Part shown: one piece after another, positions 57,842 to 64,000 of the stretch
Numbering within the stretch: position 1 is the stretch's first letter
Layout: each line of letters opens with the position of its first letter
DNA from: Sequoia sempervirens
Lineage: Eukaryota > Streptophyta > Pinopsida > Cupressales > Cupressaceae
NCBI GenBank assembly: GCA_007258455.2
Contig: VDFB02047230.1
Coordinates: 158,046,635-158,110,634 of the forward strand
DNA: 64,000 nt
Reading direction: 5' to 3'
Made by a program: the position numbers and the translations under genes
Notes under the pieces: model-generated
What the model was told of the DNA's origin: nothing
The model's input: only the letters and a program-made list of their open reading frames with translations
The model's database searches: none

Positions 57842-59150
57842 CACAATAGAAGATAATGAGGTGATGTCGAAGGTTTAGTGAAGATGTTCACAACTTGCTC
57901 CTTAGTAAGAAAATACTCTAAGGAGAGATGTCCATCATGGATGATCTATCAAATGAAATTTATGTGTATCTAAATGTGCTTAATCTATTGATGCCCATTT
58001 CAGTTGCATGAAATGTAAATGGAACTTTGGTTTATCACACCAAAGAAGTGTAGGATTGTTAAGTGGAAGACCAAACTCTATCATAATTTGTCAAAGCCAC
58101 AAAACTTCCTAAATGGAAAGAACAATACCTCGATACTCAACCTCAATTGATGATAATGCAATAACAATTTTCTTCTTTCAAGACCAAGAAACTAGACCAA
58201 AACCAAAAAAACCATGAAATGGAATTTTTTGAGTCAACATACCTTACCCAATCTAATCTTAAGCTCCTAGTGTGTATTGAATGCCAAAGTGTGTAGTGCT
58301 TCTAATATACCTCAAATTAACTTGGCTACCTTCTAGTGACTCTAGTAAGGATCATGGGAAAAATGAGAGAAAACCCCTAAAAAAGGTGATATTAGGATGT
58401 GTGTCAAATACAAGAGACTACCCACCAACTTTCTATACAAAGTAGCATCAACATAAGGTGTGGTGCAAGTGGTAGTTAATGTGACAATTGACTGAAATGG
58501 TGTAGGATTTGGCTTAATGGAGATACTCTCAAAAGACTAAGAACTTGTAGACTAAGAAAGAAGTGCAAAATACTAAGATCTATCTTGTCAAAGTTCTTCA
58601 CCAATTAATTTCATATATCCTAAAGCATGCAAGTGGACCTACTATAAGAATCAAATAATCAACATACAAGAACAAGATCAAAATTTCAGCTTTGTGTCTT
58701 TGAATATAGACTATGTGATTAAGTAGAAAAGTGTGAAATAAGACACAAGAAGGAAACCATCTATCTTCTCATACCAAGCCCTAGGGGCTTTATTGAGACT
58801 ATATAAAGAATTTTATAGCCTACAAATAAAGGAAGAGTCTTGCATGAATCCTAGAGGCTGCTCTATGTAGATCTGCTCATGAAGATCATCATATAAGAAT
58901 GCACTCTTCACATCTATCTGGTATATAGGCCAATATTAATATGAAACTAGATAAATGATAGGGAAAGCTAAATCCATATTCTCTATAAGGGAAAACATCT
59001 CAACATAATCAATACCCTCAACTTGCAAGAAACCCTTAGCAAGTAAATGTGCCTTGTAACAACCAATAGAACCATTTGTGCATACTTGGTAAAGTACATC
59101 CACTTGGAACAAACCATCTAATCCCCAAAAGAAGAAAAACAAAATCCCAT
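57842..59150 (-). pseudogene. RT and RNase H relic of copia D
   Basis: RT begins with CTNGSIGCYKAHLLAKGFLQ and VEGIDYVEMFSLIENM (59142-58936), then KMDVKSAFLYDDLHEQIY and LYSLNKAPRAWYEKID. The catalytic box is LYVDY where YVDD is expected (about 58650-58670). RNase H near 58180-57960 shows IALSSIEVEYRGIVLSI and LLWCDK. Several stops break it. Confidence 0.85.
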
Positions 59151-59879
59151 GTATGCTTCTTCATCAATGAATAATACTCCTCATCCATAGCTTGATTCCA
59201 CTATAGAACACCTAAATCCTATGAAAAACTCTACAAATTAGTAAATATAGCATGTCTAAAAACACTTGTACCAAGAGACAAAGTGAGTGTGATTATAATC
59301 CCTAGTATCACTAGCTAATGATCTAGCCTCTTAAATAGTAATGTGATCCCACTCAAGAAAAACATGAGCAGGAGGAGTGGAATTGGTGGAGTAAGATATG
59401 GTGGTACAAAACCATTAGAACCATGATATGAAGTATCCTCCAATGGGAAAGTATCCTCATGAGATAAAGAAGGTGGAGTAGGTAGTGGGGAAGAATAAGT
59501 ATCAATATAGAATATGATTATGGGAAGGACTCATCAAACTAGACATATCTACAAAAGTAGACATCTCTCATGGTAGGATCAAATAATAAATAATCCTTCA
59601 CATTCTCACAATAGCCAAAAAATATGAATGGTCGACTCTTCTTCTTTATTTCCTTATGCTAATCATTTGATATGAATTCCCAAGCATCACCACCACATAC
59701 TCTGAAGAAGAATATTAGGGTTGATATTGTACCAAGCTTCCTCTAGAGTGATATTTAGAATTTATATATGGGGAATAAAGTTCTAAATTTAATTAATACA
59801 ATTGATCACCTTAGCCCAAAAGGATGAAGCAATAGAATGTTACTAAAGCATATAATTGGTCATCTCCTTGAGTGATCTA

Positions 59880-60420
59880 TTATTGTGTTTGGAAACACCA
59901 TTCTATTGAGTATAAGGAACCATAAAATAATGATGAATACCATAATCAATACAATAATCTTGTTCAATATCTAGTTCAAATATTCCCCCATTATTTGAGT
60001 GAAGTTGTTGAATATAATAACCTAATTTATTCTCCATGAACACTCTAAATATCCTAAATGTGGCAAAGAAATAGCTCTTGTACTTGAGAAAGTATAACCA
60101 TGTGTGTCGAGAGTAATCATTAATGAATGTATGCACATACTTGGCTCTTGAAAATGGAGTGGGAAAGGATATAAGGCCACTATGTACCAAATCCAATAAG
60201 GTAGAATCATTGTGGACCTTTCCCTTGGGAAAGGGATCTTAATGTTTTTTTCCAAGAACACGGCCTTGACAAACACCGTCTATACATGAAACTTTAGGAA
60301 GACAAAGCACCATTTCCTCTAAACTCAATTACTATAGATACTTGTAGTTGAAATGACCAAAATTTTCATACCAAATTCTAATCAAGGAATCTACATGGGC
60401 AATGTGTGATGCACCATTGG
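59880..60420 (-). pseudogene. Integrase relic of copia D
   Basis: On minus: DLVHSGLISFPTPFSRAKYV, FINDYSRHTWLYFLKYKS, FATFRIFRVFMENKLG, LHSNNGGIFE and DYGIHHYFMVPYTQ. This is the copia integrase core. The first catalytic Asp region reads HSG and the second SNN in place of SDN, so at least one catalytic residue is lost. The N-terminal zinc-binding part is shifted. Confidence 0.85.
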
Positions 60421-60679
60421 ATGAATCAAAAGCATGGAAAATGCATATTTTTTTCTCATGATTAGCTATCTCTAAAGTAATAATCATCTTTGAATGATGG
60501 AGATTGTGAATAAAATCATTAGGAAAAAATTCAACTATCTTACCCCCTAGTGTGACAAGTTCGGTAGATGGAGTAGATTAGGAGAAATGTCAAGAACAAG
60601 GATAAAATCCTTAATATTACTATGGGTCGTCTAAATAATTCTTGAACCCAAAATTGAAATATGTGAAGAGTTACCCACT

Positions 60680-60820
60680 GTAATATGAGATGTATTGTCA
60701 TTTTATAAAGACTCAAGTATAGTAGACAAATGAGTCATATGATGTGGGGATCCTGAGTCAACAATACAAATGTATGCTAAAGATAGAGCCAATGCTAAAA
60801 GTGCATGATCATTGTGCTAG
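60680..60820 (-). pseudogene. Protease relic of copia D
   Basis: The motif VDSGSPHHMTHLSTILESL on the minus strand is the copia protease active-site block (DSG with HMT). It is followed by NTSHITVGNSSHISILGS. It lies directly after the gag knuckle, as in intact copia elements. Confidence 0.8.
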
Positions 60821-60859
60821 TGGAAAAAGACTTAGTGGGTCAAATGATGTTTTTTTTCA

Positions 60860-62006
60860 TGGCCTCGAATGTGTCTAGTGTTTTCCAAAATTTGGTAACT
60901 ACATGTCCCTCCTTGCCACAAAAACTACAAGGATCTCCTAATTTCTTCTTTGCCTTGGAAGAATCTCCAAGCTTAGAAGATATGTCACTTTTTAGGCTTG
61001 GAGGAACTTTCACTTCTTGATGTGTATTTTACCTTGGGACTCTATATCTTCTAATATTTTCCCTTAGGTGGTTGGGCGACCAACACATGAATCTTGAAAT
61101 TGGAAAGTGACTCCAACTATGTCAACTTAGATAGTTCATGTGTCAAGCAATCATATAACACCTAAAATGATGGAAATGTTAAGGTATCTCCCACTGGATC
61201 CATAGTGGAATAGAAGGTAGAAGAGAATACTTAAAAGATCCCTTGATGCTTGGGTAGAATCAACAAAATAAATTCCTTATCATCCTTGTCTTTTCCACAA
61301 CCCCATAAAATTATTTTCAATGACTCAAAATTTACCAAAAAGTCATCAATGGAAGGAAATGAATCAAGTTCCAATCTTGTCAATTCTACCTCAATCTATA
61401 ATTCTTGGATCTTGTTGACTACATTAAACAACTCTTATATGTATCACATATTTTACTAGGATTTTTATAAGACTCTATGTGAAATAATAGGTTGTCTGAA
61501 AGATGAAGTAAAATAAGACCCATAGCTTCATCCATCTTTTTTTTATAGGAAAGTCTCTCATATTCCTAGGTAAACTCGGGTTTTGTATCATCCAAGGTAG
61601 ATCATAGTCCCTTGGACATGAGTAATATATTCATTTATAGTTTTTAGGTTGATAATTGTAGTGTATTGCCACAATAGTGTGTCTCATTTTTTAAACATCC
61701 TCATTTTTATCTAAAATCACTTATTTTTAGAAAAACCAATGATTTAAGACTTGAGAGGTTCCATATAAAAGGTTTTAATTGAATAGGGTTAGCTAATACC
61801 CCCTTAGATCAAACCCCCTTGGATAGAACATGTCTAGTATTGAAGCTTACCCACAATGGAGTCTCCTTGGCACCTATCAAAATGCTAGAAAAAAAAAATT
61901 CTTTACCTTTTGAGGGATTAAGTAAAGTCATGTAGAAAATATATTTTACAAGATCATAGCCCTCGAAACAATCTTTCCAACAAGTATAGTTTTGATATGT
62001 TTTCAT
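60860..62006 (-). pseudogene. gag relic of copia D
   Basis: ATG at 62006 begins MKTYQNYTCWKDCFEGYDLV. Further in, DEAMGLILLHLSDNLLFHIE (about 61530-61470) is the copia gag core. A zinc knuckle occurs near 60945-60900 (CSFCGKEGHVVTKF), with the last Cys replaced by Phe. Stops are frequent. Confidence 0.75.
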
Positions 62007-62526
62007 TTTGTCATGTATTTAATTTTCAATTTTTACTGAACATAGGTTTTTCACCAAACATCAAGTTCTTTGTTCTACAAAGGTGGAAAAATATTAAACT
62101 ATTGTAAAAAAAAATTAAAAATACCTTTGCCCTAGCTATTGATGTCCTTTCACCAAAAAGAAAAGATTATAGTTACAATGACTTCAAAAATTAATTAAAA
62201 AATATATGTCACAAAAAATTATGAAAAAATATCCTTGCCCTAGATATTGATGTTAAGAATCTATATTTTAAAAATTATAATTTTATCCTTTCTAAGAAAA
62301 AATTTATGTTTGACGACATAAATGGTACTTTCTAAAAATGTCGTTTACTGTTTAAAAGTAGTTATTAAAGGAGATGTTGAAAGATTCATGATTTATTTTA
62401 GAAAAAAAATTAAAATATATATTTAAAATCTACACACAAATTTCCACAAATCACTAGTTCACATCATCTTCAAATTATTAATGATTTAGATTTATAGGTC
62501 TTAGAAGGTGAAGATTCAATTAAAAA
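62007..62526. other. Region upstream of copia D gag, 5' LTR not resolved
   Basis: AT-rich. It should contain the 5' LTR and leader of copia D on the minus strand, but I found no Met-tRNA primer-binding word and no clear repeat of the 57250-57594 sequence. Confidence 0.4.
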
Positions 62527-62905
62527 TGTTGATATTGTAGGAGTTAATGGTGACTCCTCAACACCCCCAGGAACAATTGCTAGACCAAAATATATTCCAC
62601 AAGAGAGAGAATGGCAAGAATAGCTTGCTTCAACAATGGAATATTGAATATGCAAATGTACATGAGATGCCTTGCTTATAAAGGCAAGGTGAGACATAAG
62701 ACTAGATAATATCATGAAAAGTGTCTTAATCCTATAACATGAGATAATTAACCCATAACTACCTAGGATAAGATAATATCTAGAAATGACAACTAAGAAT
62801 TCTAGAAGAAATCTTATAATCCTAAGTAAACTTAACATGTGAATATGTCCCCCAAGTCCCTAGTGAGTGAATTAACTAGGTATAAGACATTTATTCACAC
62901 CAACA
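62527..62905 (-). repeat. 3' LTR of copia element E
   Basis: On the minus strand it starts TGTTGGTGTGAATAAATG and ends CAATATCAACA, 379 bp, with near-inverted ends TGTTGG/ATCAACA. A purine tract precedes it. The upstream context (GTTGCACTTAAGGG on minus) is shared with the corresponding place of copia D (57595-57620), so the two are one family. Confidence 0.75.
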
Positions 62906-62915
62906 TCCCCCCTTA
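62906..62915 (-). promoter_or_regulatory. Polypurine tract of copia E
   Basis: TTAAGGGGGGA on the minus strand directly before the 3' LTR. Confidence 0.7.
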
Positions 62916-64000
62916 AGTGCAACTTAGGGAGAAGATTATTATGCAAAAGAAACAAAGATGCTATGAAAATGGGTCCTAGCTATGAGGCCATGATAGGTAC
63001 CTATTTACAATGCATGCATTAACTAAATGTAATCTCTCACAAATAGAGAAAAGGAGAAAACCTCATGGAATAAAACTCCTCTCCAAAAGAGAGAAAAAAA
63101 AAAAAAGATGATTTATTGAGGAATCAATGATACCCCCAAGGACTACAACCATCATGTATATACAATCAATGGCCCCCCATAAGAAGGAAATATAGAGACA
63201 AGATATCCCCCCCCCACAATGAAGAAACTCCAATGTTGATGAAGCATGCTTGAAAACAAAAGATAACCCAATGTCTACAAGCAACACATCTTCCCTTAGG
63301 AAGAAACAAATCCATAGGCTAATGTAGAAGCCACTCCATGTCCGACTGAAAGGAGGAAGGATGAAGCATGTGTGTCTCTAAAAACTGATGAGGAGCTCCT
63401 CCAAGCTTGAATAAGTCACAACATAATAATGGTCAGCCTCCAAATACAATGAAGATGGGATAACAATTGTGTTGAAACTAGAATCAAAGAGAGAAACCCC
63501 CTCAAGTGTGTACTTCAAATCTATAGTATGAGACTTTACAAACAAGTTGGAAATCCCTATCAAATATTCATCCCACAAACCAAGATCTGAAAACTATGAT
63601 CATATTGTTGAATAGAAGCACTGATGGTTGAAGAAGCGAGAGGTGGAGGAGTAGGAAGCTCATCACTAGTCTCTAGAATACTAAGGTTTAGATGACCAAA
63701 CTTCTCCTCACAACATGATTCACACTCGATAAAGGAGTATCATATGCAGTCAAAGGAACATTATCTTCTTTTGAAGAAAAATGAGAAAAATAATACAAAT
63801 GAGATGAATGATCTACCATTCTGATAGAAACAATATCCCTAGTCTCCAAGACCCTTGTGTACACTCTATCAGGAGTGAACTCAACTGTTTTACCTTGACC
63901 AACATGGGTAATTTGATAAACATAAAGGAGATTAGTGGACAAAGAAGGAACACAAAGTACATCATTTAAAGTTCCCTCTCCCATGTCAATAGAACCCTTC
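62916..64000 (-). mobile_element. Internal region of copia element E, truncated by window
   Basis: The region between the GAG-pre-integrase segment and the 3' LTR is only about 0.8 kb. Integrase core and RT are therefore absent, and this is a deleted or non-autonomous copy. The segment 63000-63110 (AATAGAGAAAAGGAGAAAACC) matches 57725-57750 of copia D. A minus frame at 63578-63378 has no clear domain. The element continues past 64000. Confidence 0.65.
63688..63984 (-). pseudogene. GAG-pre-integrase segment of copia E
   Basis: A 98-codon open frame reads LNDVLCVPSLSTNLLYVYQI, THVGQGKTVEFTPDRVYTRV and DHSSHLYYFSHF, the region between copia protease and integrase (GAG_pre-integrase family). It is cut off upstream by the window edge and passes into non-homologous sequence downstream. 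Confidence 0.8.

Larger units (their letters stand above)
57250..62006 (-). mobile_element. Ty1/copia element D, decayed, minus strand
   Basis: Read from right to left, domains come in copia order: gag, CCHC knuckle, protease, integrase, RT, RNase H. A purine-rich word (AAGGGCCCAAG on minus) and TGTTAGAATC at 57594 mark a likely polypurine tract and start of the 3' LTR. The LTR end near 57250 and the 5' LTR are not resolved. Many stops and shifts are present. Confidence 0.8.

Overview
The window looks like plant nuclear DNA made almost entirely of nested, mostly decayed transposable elements. I see no intact host gene. The plant assignment rests on several things: a Ty3/gypsy element of the Tat type with a second RNase H domain, a chromodomain-bearing Ty3/gypsy element (chromovirus), a CACTA DNA transposon, Ty1/copia relics, a plant-type LINE with C-terminal RNase H, a tRNA-like SINE, and a captured fragment of the FACT subunit SPT16. 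The AT-rich composition, large element sizes and heavy decay suggest a large repeat-rich genome such as a gymnosperm, but that is inference.

Layout. 1-2428: nothing recognisable. 2429-about 11690: decayed Tat-like gypsy element A on + (gag, G-patch-like motif, RT, RNase H, second RNase H, integrase, 2.2 kb noncoding 3' region, polypurine tract, 3' LTR). 11690-14610: relics of a LINE-derived family that carry the ORF1 nucleic-acid-binding domain and a 3' tail but no reverse transcriptase. 16325-16965: four head-to-tail SINE-like units of about 147 bp on the minus strand.

16997-39116: chromovirus B with 5-bp flanking repeats. Its 5' LTR is split by a 14,577-bp CACTA element (17684-32260; TIR CACTACAACAAA, TSD AAA). 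Inside the CACTA element are subterminal repeats at both ends, a 12-bp minisatellite, an SPT16 gene fragment, a full-length 6.25-kb LINE with an 11-bp TSD (20391-26640), a GC-rich minisatellite, a SINE with an 18-bp TSD (30597-30739) and a degenerate telomere-like array. The integrase of B is interrupted by a 531-bp solo LTR (36753-37283).

40109-56715: element C, a 16.6-kb Tat-like LTR element with matching LTRs and a perfect TACCT TSD. It keeps gag and a protease region but no recognisable RT or integrase. A 1.1-kb insertion separates gag from the protease region, and a 7.6-kb insertion (44974-52595) interrupts the protease reading frame. The larger insertion carries a minus-strand gene relic of about 1,580 codons with a long coiled coil that I do not recognise. 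57002-62006: a LINE tail, then Ty1/copia element D on minus (gag, protease, integrase, RT, RNase H). 62527-64000: copia element E on minus, a short LTR plus a reduced internal region running off the window.

The best evidence for relative age is nesting: B is older than CACTA, and CACTA is older than the LINE and the SINE. The LINE is the only element close to coding-competent, with two overlapping ORFs broken by a single one-base deletion in a T run.
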